A DNA stretch of 64,000 nucleotides, taken from Acidimicrobiales bacterium. GTDB taxonomy: Bacteria; Actinomycetota; Acidimicrobiia; Acidimicrobiales; SZUA-35. Under the pieces are notes generated by a model, which worked only from the letters and a program-made list of their open reading frames with translations, searched no databases and was not told where the DNA came from. A program made the position numbers and the translations under genes. The DNA lies in the NCBI GenBank assembly GCA_020629155.1, contig JAHDDW010000003.1, positions 1 to 64,000 on the forward strand, given 5' to 3'. Every line of letters begins with the position of its first letter. Positions within the stretch are counted from its first letter, which is position 1. Shown piece after piece: positions 43,482-52,477 of this stretch.

Positions 43482-44285
43482 GTGAACAACCACACCCAAC
43501 CTTCTGACCTCTATGCCGGGATGCAAGATTGGTATGCACAGTTTAGGCCAGGCATTCCCAAACAAGTAAGCGATTGGATTCTGCATTGGGTAGGCGAACG
43601 CAACCCTGGTGACCGACTCTTAGATCTTGGGACTGGGACAGGGCAGGTTCTGCTGGCTCTTGGTTCACATTTTGGCCACATTACTGCGGTAGATCCATCA
43701 CATTCTATGTTGATGCGCGCCAAGCAACAGTGTGCTTCCCTAGCCACTGATCGAGAAATCGTCTGGCTAGAAGAACCAGCAGAAACCGCTGTTTCGCGCG
43801 CATGGCAAGACGTAACCCTTGTGACTGCCTGCCGCTCTTTTCATTGGATGGACAAGGCTTTTATTCTTGACGCTCTAAGCCGAACCACTCCTGCACATGC
43901 TGGCGTTGTGCTATTTTCAGATTCCAGTCTATGGAACTCAGTCGAACCCTGGGCGATAGAAACCAGGCAGCTAGTCCAATCTTTTTTGGGAAAAGATCGT
44001 CGCGCGCGACATGGGTTCTTTGCGAAATACGAGAAACCTTTTGAGGCGACGCTAGCTGACTCTGCTTTTTCGAAGGTCGAGAAAGTAACCATCGAGGTGA
44101 CACGCCAATGGTCCCCCGAAACAGTTCTTGGCTATCTCTATTCAACAACCTTTGCAGCCCCTGACCTTTTTGGCGATCAGCGAACCGATTTTGAGCACTC
44201 GCTCGCGCAGCTTTTAGAAGGATTTTCAGCAAGCAAACCTCTTACAGAACACAACGCTTTCACAATTTTTGCAGCACGACGATAG
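43482..44285 (+). CDS. Class I SAM-dependent methyltransferase, substrate unknown
   Basis: The 267-residue protein has the SAM-binding motif LLDLGTGTGQVLLAL (about 45-59), the acidic loop ITAVDPSHSMLMRA, and motif II/III strands TLVTACRSFHWMD. The FHWMD segment is typical of the UbiE/Methyltransf_11 type that includes trans-aconitate methyltransferase relatives. The substrate cannot be read from the sequence. Start by GTG with a leaderless -10 box. Confidence 0.85.
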   Translation: MNNHTQPSDLYAGMQDWYAQFRPGIPKQVSDWILHWVGERNPGDRLLDLGTGTGQVLLALGSHFGHITAVDPSHSMLMRAKQQCASLATDREIVWLEEPAETAVSRAWQDVTLVTACRSFHWMDKAFILDALSRTTPAHAGVVLFSDSSLWNSVEPWAIETRQLVQSFLGKDRRARHGFFAKYEKPFEATLADSAFSKVEKVTIEVTRQWSPETVLGYLYSTTFAAPDLFGDQRTDFEHSLAQLLEGFSASKPLTEHNAFTIFAARR

Positions 44286-44308
44286 CGCTAACTATCTACA
44301 ACCCAAAC

Positions 44309-44383
44309 TGTCATCCCCAACCCAAACTTGATTGGGGATCTATTCTTCCTTACAGTTGATTCCCAGTCAAGCTGGGAATGACA
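44309..44383. repeat. TGTCAT/ATGACA-bounded palindromic element
   Basis: The 75-bp element begins TGTCAT and ends ATGACA and contains two hairpins, CCCCAA/TTGGGG and TTCCCAG/CTGGGAA. It resembles the 55-bp cores at 26666-26720 and 26756-26810. A further AGCTGGGAAT copy follows at 44391-44400. It lies between convergent genes and may also end transcription. Confidence 0.75.
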
Positions 44384-44399
44384 TCTGAACAGCTGGGAA

Positions 44400-45773
44400 T
44401 CAACCATCTAGCAAAGCTAGACCTTCAAGCAGAGCATTTTCTACTACTTCAGTTAAAGCTGGGTGTATGTAAAACATGTCTTTGGCGACTTGCTCAGCGT
44501 CTTGGTCAAAGGCAATCGCAGCAATAAGAGGCTGCACTAGTGTCGCAGCTTGAGGGCCTATGATATGTGCGCCTAGAATCTTTTTTGTGCCTACTTCTAA
44601 TAGCACTTTCGCAAACGACGTCGAGTCTTCCAGCGCCCAACCATATGCCACCGACCCATAGTCTTTATAGCCAACAACATAGTTGATGTTTTGTTCTTTG
44701 GCAGCTTGTTCTGTTAGGCCGACAGATGCGATTTGTGGGTCGCTGAACACTGCATGAGGCACCGCGTTATAGCTCATGGTTTTTTTTGCGTCAGGGTTTG
44801 CGATGTTCCAAAATGCTACTTTCGCTTCGGCGTTTGCCACATGTTTTAGCTGCCAGGTGTTAGCCACATCGCCGACAGCCCAGACGCCAGCAACCGAGGT
44901 TTGCATATGTTCATCCACCTCGATCACGCCGTTAACATCGGTGGCGACACCGCCAGCGTCAGTGTTGACTAGGTCGCTGTTAGTGCGACGTCCTGTTGCC
45001 ACAAGAACAGCGTCAACAACGACAGAGCCGTTCGGCGCTTCTATCGTGATTTCGCCGTTTTCATCTTTCGAAAAACGGGTCGGAGTTTCGCCGAGACGCA
45101 AGGCTACCCGCTTGCCAAACACTTCGGCAAAACGTTGCGAAACAGCTTCATCTTGCGCTTTAAGTAGCCGATCAGAACGGTTAAACAAGGTGACTTGCGA
45201 GCCATAGGAACTAAAGACATGCCCCATTTCGGCTGCGATAAAACCACCGCCGATAATCGCTAAACGCTTCGGAAATGTTTCGAGACGCATAATTGTGTCA
45301 GACGTATGTGCTTGGACTTCTGCCAAACCTGCGATTGGTGGCATCTGCGGGCGTGACCCGACAGCAAGCAAAATATTGTCAGCTGTGAGTGTGCGTCCGT
45401 TAACTTGAAGCGTTTTTTCAGCTATAAACGAAGCAGTGCCTTCAATAAGCTCTAACCCAGGGGTGCCTTCCGCGCGATAGCTTTTACCGCCTTCAGCTAT
45501 CGGGTCGATTCGACCAAATACACGGTTACGAATGCTTGCCCAGTCAACGCCGTGAAGGGTTGCGTCAACACCTAGATGGTTGCTATCTTGCACGGCATTA
45601 GCAACATCTCCAGGCAAGACAAACATTTTTGAAGGGATGCACCCAACGTTCAAGCACGTGCCGCCAAACGTCGAATTTTTTTCGATTAACGCAACTTTTT
45701 TACCTGCGAAATATTCAGGAATAGCGTTTCCTGAACCGCTACCAACAACAATAAGATCAAATTTTTCTGTCAC
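44400..45773 (-). CDS. mtr: Mycothione reductase
   Basis: Mtr reduces mycothiol disulfide with NADPH, keeping the actinobacterial thiol pool reduced. The 457-residue flavoprotein has the FAD motif DLIVVGSGSGNAIPEYF, the redox-active pair in GGTCLNVGCIPSKMF, the second Rossmann motif AIIGGGFIAAEMGHVF, VWAVGDVAN, and the C-terminal base pair in IHPALTEVVENALL. GSGSGN and FGRIDPIAEGG favour Mtr over glutathione reductase or lipoamide dehydrogenase. The GTG start has TAGGCT six bases upstream. Confidence 0.92.
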   Translation of the reverse strand: MTEKFDLIVVGSGSGNAIPEYFAGKKVALIEKNSTFGGTCLNVGCIPSKMFVLPGDVANAVQDSNHLGVDATLHGVDWASIRNRVFGRIDPIAEGGKSYRAEGTPGLELIEGTASFIAEKTLQVNGRTLTADNILLAVGSRPQMPPIAGLAEVQAHTSDTIMRLETFPKRLAIIGGGFIAAEMGHVFSSYGSQVTLFNRSDRLLKAQDEAVSQRFAEVFGKRVALRLGETPTRFSKDENGEITIEAPNGSVVVDAVLVATGRRTNSDLVNTDAGGVATDVNGVIEVDEHMQTSVAGVWAVGDVANTWQLKHVANAEAKVAFWNIANPDAKKTMSYNAVPHAVFSDPQIASVGLTEQAAKEQNINYVVGYKDYGSVAYGWALEDSTSFAKVLLEVGTKKILGAHIIGPQAATLVQPLIAAIAFDQDAEQVAKDMFYIHPALTEVVENALLEGLALLDG

Positions 45774-45785
45774 GCTGCAAGCCTA
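45774..45785 (-). promoter_or_regulatory. Leaderless-type -10 box of mtr
   Basis: TAGGCT (45785-45780, minus strand), then six bases, then GTG at 45773. Confidence 0.45.
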
Positions 45786-45841
45786 GCAGTATCTTAAAAA
45801 CTATCAGCCATCACCAGCAAAGTTAAACCCCTACCTATTGC

Positions 45842-45905
45842 ATATTTGTCCCTATCTTTGAACAAAATACTAGATAGGGACAAATATAAAAGTTATGCTG
45901 TTTGT
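45842..45905 (+). promoter_or_regulatory. Large palindrome and leaderless -10 box
   Basis: Perfect 16-bp arms, 45842-45857 (ATATTTGTCCCTATCT) and 45872-45887, flank a 14-base spacer. TATGCT (45894-45899) follows, then six bases, then ATG at 45906. The layout copies the toxin-antitoxin promoter at 42374-42425, with a different palindrome sequence. Confidence 0.7.
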
Positions 45906-47330
45906 ATGTTAATTGGCCGAGTAAGAGAAAAAACTATTATCGAAAAGTTATTTTCATCATCAAAAGCAGAGTTTTTGGGGATGTACGGGCGACGTCGAGT
46001 TGGCAAAACGTATCTTTTGCGGCAGACATTGCAGAATAAACCAGGATTCTACTTTGAGCTAACAGGCCTGAAAGACGGATCGATGGCTGATCAGCTGAAT
46101 AATTTCAATGAAGCTTTCCGTCAAGCTTTCCCAGCGGCAACCGTTGAAACCGCGCCGAAAAACTGGCAAGAAGCATTTACCCGCCTAGATGCCCAGATAA
46201 CAAACACAAACCAGCCAGTTACTATTTTTCTCGACGAGCTTCCATGGCTTGCTACTAAAAGATCGAAACTTATTGAAAACATCGACTATTTTTGGAATCG
46301 TTCCTGGAGTCAAAAACCTACTGTATTTTTAGCCGTATGCGGCAGTGCCGCCGCCTGGATGTTCCGTAATGTTATAAACACAAAAGGTGGTCTATATAAC
46401 CGTTTGACACAGCAAATATCTCTGCAGCCGTTTAGCTTAAGTGAAACAAAATCATTTCTGCAAGCCAATAACTTTGATCTGACAAATCAACAGATCGTGG
46501 AGCTTTATATGGTCATGGGCGGCATACCGTACTATTTAGATCAATTACCGCAAACAACTTCTTCATGGGAGATGGTCAACGAGCTTTGTTTCCAGCCTGG
46601 CGGGCGGCTACTTCTCGAATACAAAGATTTATTTCGTTCCCTGTTTGACAACGCCGCAACACACTATGCAATCATAGAACTACTCGCCAACAGCAGAATG
46701 GGGGTACCTCGCAAACTGATCTTAGACAAGGTTTCTGGCAATGCAACCCGCCCTTTAGAAGAGCTAGAACTAGCTGGATTTATTCAACGCTATCAACCTT
46801 ATAAATCGAAGAAGAAAGGCTCGTATTACAAAATACTCGACGAGTACGTTTTTTTCTATAAACGTTGGATCGAAAAAGCGCAGAACTTAACGGCCATCCC
46901 TAAAGAGTATTGGTTAAAACAAGTAGATAAACCTTCATTTCGATCATGGGCAGGCTACAGCTTCGAAACTCTCTGCGTAAAACATATCGATGAGCTGCTT
47001 ACCGCCTTAGGCATATCAGGAATGGCTGTCGATCCGTATAGCTGGCGGTTTCAACCAGCTGAAACCTCCCGAACAGGAGCACAAATTGACGTTATCCTTG
47101 AAAGAGCAGATCGAATTATTTCGATAGGCGAAATCAAATATTCCCAAGACCCTTTTAGAGCTGATAAAGCCTTCTATCAAAAAGTAAAAGAACGAAACAG
47201 CCTTTTTAAGTATGAGAATAAGATCAAACGACCAATCAACAATTTTTTGATAGCAGCCAATGGGGTTATCCCAAACTCCTATTCAGACGAGTTATTTTTC
47301 AAAACAATCACAATAGATGACTTTTTCTAA
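45906..47330 (+). CDS. AAA ATPase with C-terminal DUF234-type nuclease-like domain
   Basis: The 474-residue protein begins with MLIGRVREKTIIEKLF and the P-loop GMYGRRRVGKTYLL (25-38, Lys34), with Walker B TIFLDELPWLA near 115. A winged-helix region lies around 255-330. The C-terminal DUF234-type domain has Asp395 and Glu409-x-Lys411 (GEIKYS), a PD-(D/E)XK pattern. The start at 45906 rather than an ATG 20 codons earlier is set by the -10 box and by the palindrome, which lies inside the longer frame. The role is unknown; its own palindromic promoter suggests self-regulation. Confidence 0.85.
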   Translation: MLIGRVREKTIIEKLFSSSKAEFLGMYGRRRVGKTYLLRQTLQNKPGFYFELTGLKDGSMADQLNNFNEAFRQAFPAATVETAPKNWQEAFTRLDAQITNTNQPVTIFLDELPWLATKRSKLIENIDYFWNRSWSQKPTVFLAVCGSAAAWMFRNVINTKGGLYNRLTQQISLQPFSLSETKSFLQANNFDLTNQQIVELYMVMGGIPYYLDQLPQTTSSWEMVNELCFQPGGRLLLEYKDLFRSLFDNAATHYAIIELLANSRMGVPRKLILDKVSGNATRPLEELELAGFIQRYQPYKSKKKGSYYKILDEYVFFYKRWIEKAQNLTAIPKEYWLKQVDKPSFRSWAGYSFETLCVKHIDELLTALGISGMAVDPYSWRFQPAETSRTGAQIDVILERADRIISIGEIKYSQDPFRADKAFYQKVKERNSLFKYENKIKRPINNFLIAANGVIPNSYSDELFFKTITIDDFF

Positions 47331-47428
47331 CTTGCTGCTAAAAAAGGCATCTTGCTTTAAGGCTAGTAATCATTTTTCGGCTGAACTGCTTGACCAGCGA
47401 ACCGCTAAAACCTCCGTGGGGGCGGTCC

Positions 47429-47477
47429 GAGCGAAGCGGAAATACCGAGGGAATGTATACTTACTAGACATTCCCTC
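47429..47477 (-). repeat. Hairpin element, copy 2
   Basis: Arms GAGGGAATGT (47447-47456) and ACATTCCCTC (47468-47477) flank an 11-base loop. The hairpin ends 2 bases from the MFS stop codon on the minus strand, like copy 1 after pheS. The adjoining block 47429-47451 matches 5268-5290 except for two positions. Confidence 0.6.
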
Positions 47478-47479
47478 CC

Positions 47480-48660
47480 TTAAGGCGTGTCACGCAAGTT
47501 CTCATGCCGAACAGCTGCAAACGAACCTGCACTAAGGAACACGCCAGCGACAACTAACGTCAGCGTTATCGTCAGAGCCGATGTTCTGTCCATGGCAACG
47601 CCTATGATGCCAGCAACAATTCCCATAGCTAGACCGTTGCTAAGCGCAAGAATTGAAAGTGCGGTGGCTTGCTGTGTTGCGGCGGCATGTTTTTGGACAA
47701 CGACTCTAAAAGTAGCACTACTTAAACCGCTCATAGCAGCTGCAGGCAAGACAGCAACAAAAGCAAGAAGCGCATTTTGGAACAAGAAAAGCAACACGGT
47801 GAATGTAACAGCCAGAGCGCTGCCGACAAACACATACTGCGTGCCAAACCGCCGCATAACTCTAGGGACTTGCAACGACCCTAAAACCGTCATAACCGCA
47901 GCCCCAAAATAGTAGATTCCAAAATATGATTCTTCTACACGAATTGATACAAAGTATGGCTGATAGAAATACCAAACAGCCTGGAAAAAAGCTGGAAAAG
48001 AACAACTTGCGGCAAAAATGATCTCATTTGCTTCGTTGCTAGAAGCATCTGAAATGTTTCATGTGTTTGTTGCCAGTTAGATACCGCCTCAGTTTTCTTA
48101 AAACGAGTTGCTGGTAAGGTGAATGCAAGCCATAGAGAAACAGTTAAAGCAGTCGCATACATTCCATACGGCAACACAGGATTTCTCGAATAAAGGAAAC
48201 TACCAGCAAGAACCGCAACAGCCCTGCCAAGGTGACGAGCAGCCAAATTTTTAGAAGCAACAGAAGCATTGATCAAATCTCTGTTTCTGCTCGGCAAAGA
48301 ATTATAGACAAAAGCTTGCAATGCGCCAGATATCATTGCCGCCCCTAAGCCACCAAGACATTGCAGTGCGATCAGGACATAAAAGTTGTGTAAGAAGACA
48401 AAACCCACAATTGGGATTGTGAAAAGCACCAAACCCATTCGGTGAACGAATAAGTAACCATAGCGATCTGCCCAAGCGCCAGTTGGCACCTCAGATACCG
48501 TCGCTGCTAAATCAATAACGGCTACCAAAGCCATTGTCTGCGCAAAGCTGAAGTCCAAATATTGTGTACCAAACAAAACCGAGATAGGTAACGCAAACTG
48601 CATATTCATCAAAAACGTTGATAAATACAGTGTATAAATGCTTCGTCTTGCCCTGGACAC
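47480..48660 (-). pseudogene. MFS transporter broken by a frameshift
   Basis: The N-terminal part (48660 to about 47990) has six helices and the MFS motif GAWADRYGY, but its frame stops at 47935. The C-terminal half continues in another frame: AVWYFYQPYFVSIRVEE leads into an ORF to 47480. The frames meet at a six-A run (47985-47990), and the total of 1181 bases needs one extra base to be in frame. Either one base was lost (a real mutation) or the assembly has a homopolymer error. Its GTG start has TACCCT seven bases upstream. A drug or solute exporter is the likely intact function. Confidence 0.8.
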
Positions 48661-48829
48661 TGTCTTAAGGGTACATGATTATAGACGCCAGCAATACAAC
48701 GACTCGCAATACTCATACCTGCTGTGAACAAAATATCCAGACTTTTCTAAAAGGCGATTTTCTAGGATCATATGGCCCGTGCCGGTTTGGCAACCTATAG
48801 CTCTTGAGGCCAGACCTCACGAAATGAAG

Positions 48830-50065
48830 TTACGTACTTCGAGTAGATAATTCAATAAGCGAAGAAAGAATATTGCCAATTTCTTCTTGCTCTTCAAGCG
48901 ATATATATTCTTGAACATCTGGCATGAATGAATTCAGTATGTCTACATCAACTTCGAAGAGACAGCTGTCACCTCTGACTTTCTCTGTTAACGAGCAAAT
49001 GAAATTATCTGCTGCCATAAAAAACTTTATCGCCCTAACATGGTTCGTTGTATCCACCCAGTATTTTTTTGTAACATTTGTATCTAGATTTGTCAACTTT
49101 TGCGCTTCGTTATAAATCGCAACGACTTCTTCTGCCTCGCATACAGATCCTTCGCCATAGTGCCTTCCGCTCTCCAGAATATCTAAGAAATAAGAAGATT
49201 CGATAACCAGATTAGAACTATCGATCTGGAAGGAACGAAATATTTCTAACGCAGCACGAGCTTTTTGAACTGCAACTCTATCTATTTGGTCGAGGTCGAT
49301 TTTTTTAAACGCTTCAAATAATTCATCGGTGCATTTTGCTATCTGCACAAGTCTTTCATGAAGAGGTTCAAGGTTTCCGCATAAACGAAATTCTTCTTTT
49401 TGTGGATAGTTAGAAGTATAGTCTCCATACTGAAGCCATTCTCGCTCCTGCTTTCTACCTAAGTCTGTAGCGCCACTGTCATAGTAAAGGTAACTTTTTA
49501 AATTATCGTAGAAAGGCGGAGGGCTAAGCAGCAAGCTAACTTCTCCATCCCAAATCGCATCTATCTCCTCAATCTGAGGAATTAAATCGGCAAATGATTC
49601 AAGTTGGTCGGTACGCTCACCTTTGCGATATGCTGCTTGCAGCGCTGCATCTTTTCTTTCCAATTCTGCGACAACTTCTAGTGGAACTTTAATTGCTCGC
49701 TCAATCATAGATCCTTTTAGATTGTAGTTATCTACTTCATCGATGAGTAGTCTGACTACGTGTTTATGCTTTTTCTTTATGGATGTAGTATCTAAAGAAC
49801 ACAGCAGGCTATATAAAGGATTCAGTTCGCGATGGTCTTTTACCTGACGCATGATCGACTGATATTCTTCTTCAAAGTTTCTGGGTTTATAATGGAGAGC
49901 GAGAGGGTCTTCAAAACTCGCATCTGATATAGCACTCAGAAAATGCTCCTTTTCTATGGGTGAAATAAAGGAGCGCACGTTATTTCGAAGCGCTGTCCCC
50001 TGTCCTCTAGCCTTTTCTCGAAACAGTTTCGACAATTTTTGAAGTTCGTTAAGTGCATTATCCAT
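48830..50065 (-). CDS. Unknown 411-residue helical protein
   Basis: No family is recognised. The protein is soluble, charged and almost all helical, with heptad-like stretches (NALNELQKLSKLFREKARG at the start, LVQIAKCTDELFEAFKKIDLDQ in the middle). It has no signal peptide or membrane helix. TACCAT lies six bases before the ATG. It stands alone between the broken MFS gene and the UDP-sugar genes; more A/T-rich codon use than in the neighbours hints at transfer. Confidence 0.65.
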   Translation of the reverse strand: MDNALNELQKLSKLFREKARGQGTALRNNVRSFISPIEKEHFLSAISDASFEDPLALHYKPRNFEEEYQSIMRQVKDHRELNPLYSLLCSLDTTSIKKKHKHVVRLLIDEVDNYNLKGSMIERAIKVPLEVVAELERKDAALQAAYRKGERTDQLESFADLIPQIEEIDAIWDGEVSLLLSPPPFYDNLKSYLYYDSGATDLGRKQEREWLQYGDYTSNYPQKEEFRLCGNLEPLHERLVQIAKCTDELFEAFKKIDLDQIDRVAVQKARAALEIFRSFQIDSSNLVIESSYFLDILESGRHYGEGSVCEAEEVVAIYNEAQKLTNLDTNVTKKYWVDTTNHVRAIKFFMAADNFICSLTEKVRGDSCLFEVDVDILNSFMPDVQEYISLEEQEEIGNILSSLIELSTRST

Positions 50066-50077
50066 TAGCTAATGGTA
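50066..50077 (-). promoter_or_regulatory. Leaderless-type -10 box of the 411-residue protein gene
   Basis: TACCAT (50077-50072, minus strand), then six bases, then ATG at 50065. Confidence 0.4.
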
Positions 50078-50163
50078 GTTAAAAATTCTCGCTAGATCTA
50101 GCGGCACGTTGCTAGACCAAAAAATGCAGGAAACAAGCAAAGCCCATGCCTTTTAGATAAGAG

Positions 50164-51090
50164 TCAAGAAGCAAAATACGCGACTGTTTTTTCTAGGCCT
50201 TCTTCAAGAGAAATTTGCGGCTTCCAACCAAGCGTTTGATTTGCCAGTGTTAGGTCTGGGCGGCGGCGTGTCGGGTCGTCGTTTGGGAGCGGCTGAAAAA
50301 CAATTTCACTAGTGCTATTGGTCGCTTTAAGCACAAGACGGGCAAGGTCGAGCATTGTCCACTCTTTATCGTTTCCGATATTAACAGGCCCATGACAGTC
50401 GCTATCGAGCAAAGCGAGCTGTCCACTGATTTGATCATCGACGTAACAAAAACTGCGTGTCTGCATCCCATCGCCATAGACTGTGATCGGTTTATTAGCT
50501 AATGCCTGCGTCACGAAATTCGAGACAACCCGACCATCATCTGGGCGCATCTGCGGACCATAGGTATTAAAGATCCGCACGATAGCAACATCGAGGCCAT
50601 GATGATGGTGATAGGCCATCGTCATCGCTTCGGCATAGCGTTTCGCCTCGTCATAGACGCTGCGCTCGCCTATCGGGTTAACATTGCCCCAATAGGTTTC
50701 TGGCTGCGGGTGCACAAGCGGGTCGCCATAGACCTCACTGGTCGAAGCAAGTAAAAACCTGGCACCTTTCGCCTTTGCCAGCCCCAACATATTGTGCGTA
50801 CCTAAACCACCGACTTTTAGAATCTGAATCGGGATCTTCGCAAAATCAATCGGCGAAGCAGGTGACGCTAGATGCATAACACAATCAACATCATCAACAA
50901 TTTCTAGCGGACGGGAAACGTCATGCGTTATGAACTGAAATGTGTCGCAGTCTTGCAAATCAGCAATATTGCGCAGCGAACCTGTGCTAAGATTATCGAC
51001 ACAAATCACACGGTCGTCTCGCTGCAAGAGCCGTTTGCAAAGATGTGAGCCAAGGAAACCTGCCCCGCCTGTCACTACAATAGTTCTCAA
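50164..51090 (-). CDS. UDP-glucuronate decarboxylase (UDP-xylose synthase)
   Basis: This extended SDR converts UDP-glucuronate to UDP-xylose (UXS). The 308 residues contain [17 protein letters not shown], the UXS hallmark [16 protein letters not shown], the catalytic SEVYGDP and YDEAK motifs, and [20 protein letters not shown] (split). The TTG start has AAAGG upstream. It follows the UDP-glucose dehydrogenase by 12 bases, giving a two-step path from UDP-glucose to UDP-xylose. Confidence 0.92.
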   Translation of the reverse strand: MRTIVVTGGAGFLGSHLCKRLLQRDDRVICVDNLSTGSLRNIADLQDCDTFQFITHDVSRPLEIVDDVDCVMHLASPASPIDFAKIPIQILKVGGLGTHNMLGLAKAKGARFLLASTSEVYGDPLVHPQPETYWGNVNPIGERSVYDEAKRYAEAMTMAYHHHHGLDVAIVRIFNTYGPQMRPDDGRVVSNFVTQALANKPITVYGDGMQTRSFCYVDDQISGQLALLDSDCHGPVNIGNDKEWTMLDLARLVLKATNSTSEIVFQPLPNDDPTRRRPDLTLANQTLGWKPQISLEEGLEKTVAYFAS

Positions 51091-51102
51091 ATGTCTACGC
51101 CT

Positions 51103-52386
51103 TTAGCTTGCGATGCCACGATATTTAAAACCTCGACGCCTAACTATTTCAGGCTCGATCACATTGCGAGTATCAACAATCGTTCGCCCAGTCATCAGCT
51201 CGGCCAACTTATCAAAATCGAGCATCGTGAACTCTTCCCACTCGGTCAACACTACAAGTGTCGAAGCGCCATCGGCGGCTGAATACGCATCGGCTGATAA
51301 CTCAATTTGGTTATCAGGCAAAATTGCAGCTAGTGCAGAAGACTTTGCAGCAGGGTCATAGGCACGGACCTTGATGCCAGCATCGATAACACGGCGCACC
51401 ACTTCAAGTGCAGGCGAGTCACGCAAATCGTCCGTGCCAGCTTTAAACGTTAACCCTAGAACCGCGACATGTCCTTCAGACTCTTGATGTGAAGCGATAA
51501 CTTTTTTGGCGGTACGTTCGAACTGGTCAACATTGATGCCGACCACTTCGTCAAGCAAACCAAACTCCATACCAGCATTTTGCGCTATCTGCTTTAGCGC
51601 TTTTGTATCTTTCGGGAAGCAACTGCCGCCCCAACCAGGGCCAGGGCTGAAATAATTCTGTCCGATGCGTTTGTCATAGCCCATGCCTTGCACAACATCA
51701 TACACATCGGCTCCGACAAGCTCACACAAACCAGAAATGGCATTCACGTACGACAGTTTTGTTGCTAGAAAAGCATTCGAAGCGTACTTTATAGTTTCGG
51801 CAGAAAGAGGATCAGTAAGAATAACAGGTGCGGTAACTTTGGCATAGAGAGCGGCGACTCGGATAGACGCTTCATCATTTGTCGAGCCGATAACGATACG
51901 GTCAGGTGCAAAAAAATCGTCGACCGCTGACCCTTCGCGCAAAAACTCCGGGTTCGACACCACCGCAACGTCGTCACGTTGCAGCACTTCTGCAACGACT
52001 TTCGTCGAGCCAACAGGCACCGTCGATTTGTTGACCACAATAGCGCCTTTAGGAAGCACCTCTTTAATTTCGTTTGCTGCCGCTTCGAGGTATTGCAAAT
52101 CAGCCGAGCCGTCTTCTCCTTGTGGCGTTGGCACACACAAATAGCTAAACTCGGCAGCCCGCGCAGCCTTGGCGGCTCCCAACACAAACTGCAACTTGCC
52201 TGATTTAATCCCCTCGACGACAAGGGCTTCGAGACCTTTTTCGACAATTGGAATTTCGCCTCTTTTAAGCTGCGCTATCTTTTTCTCATCGATATCAGCA
52301 CAGATCACATCGTGACCAAGACGGGCGAAGCATGCGCCACTTGTGAGACCAACATATCCTGTTCCGATTATCGCGATTGAAGCCAT
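51103..52386 (-). CDS. UDP-glucose 6-dehydrogenase
   Basis: The enzyme oxidises UDP-glucose to UDP-glucuronate using two NAD. The 427 residues have the NAD motif AIIGTGYVGLTSGACFA, the dimer helix region SNAFLATKLSYVNAI and the catalytic Cys in GWGGSCFPKDTKAL, then the UDP-binding C-terminal domain (LGLTFKAGTDDLRDSPA). It lies directly upstream of the decarboxylase. An AAGGC Shine-Dalgarno precedes the ATG. Confidence 0.95.
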   Translation of the reverse strand: MASIAIIGTGYVGLTSGACFARLGHDVICADIDEKKIAQLKRGEIPIVEKGLEALVVEGIKSGKLQFVLGAAKAARAAEFSYLCVPTPQGEDGSADLQYLEAAANEIKEVLPKGAIVVNKSTVPVGSTKVVAEVLQRDDVAVVSNPEFLREGSAVDDFFAPDRIVIGSTNDEASIRVAALYAKVTAPVILTDPLSAETIKYASNAFLATKLSYVNAISGLCELVGADVYDVVQGMGYDKRIGQNYFSPGPGWGGSCFPKDTKALKQIAQNAGMEFGLLDEVVGINVDQFERTAKKVIASHQESEGHVAVLGLTFKAGTDDLRDSPALEVVRRVIDAGIKVRAYDPAAKSSALAAILPDNQIELSADAYSAADGASTLVVLTEWEEFTMLDFDKLAELMTGRTIVDTRNVIEPEIVRRRGFKYRGIAS

Positions 52387-52477
52387 AGTTGCCTTTTCGT
52401 GTAGCTAAGCAACCATCATTGACGCAAACACACCAACCCACAAGACTATTCAAAATTAAACTAAAAGTAGCGAAATA

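Noticed and set aside
47980-47995. Programmed -1 frameshift joining the two MFS halves at the T6 run
   Set aside because: In the zero frame the run reads T-TTT-TCC, and the A-site codon would not re-pair after slipping. A simple one-base loss fits better.
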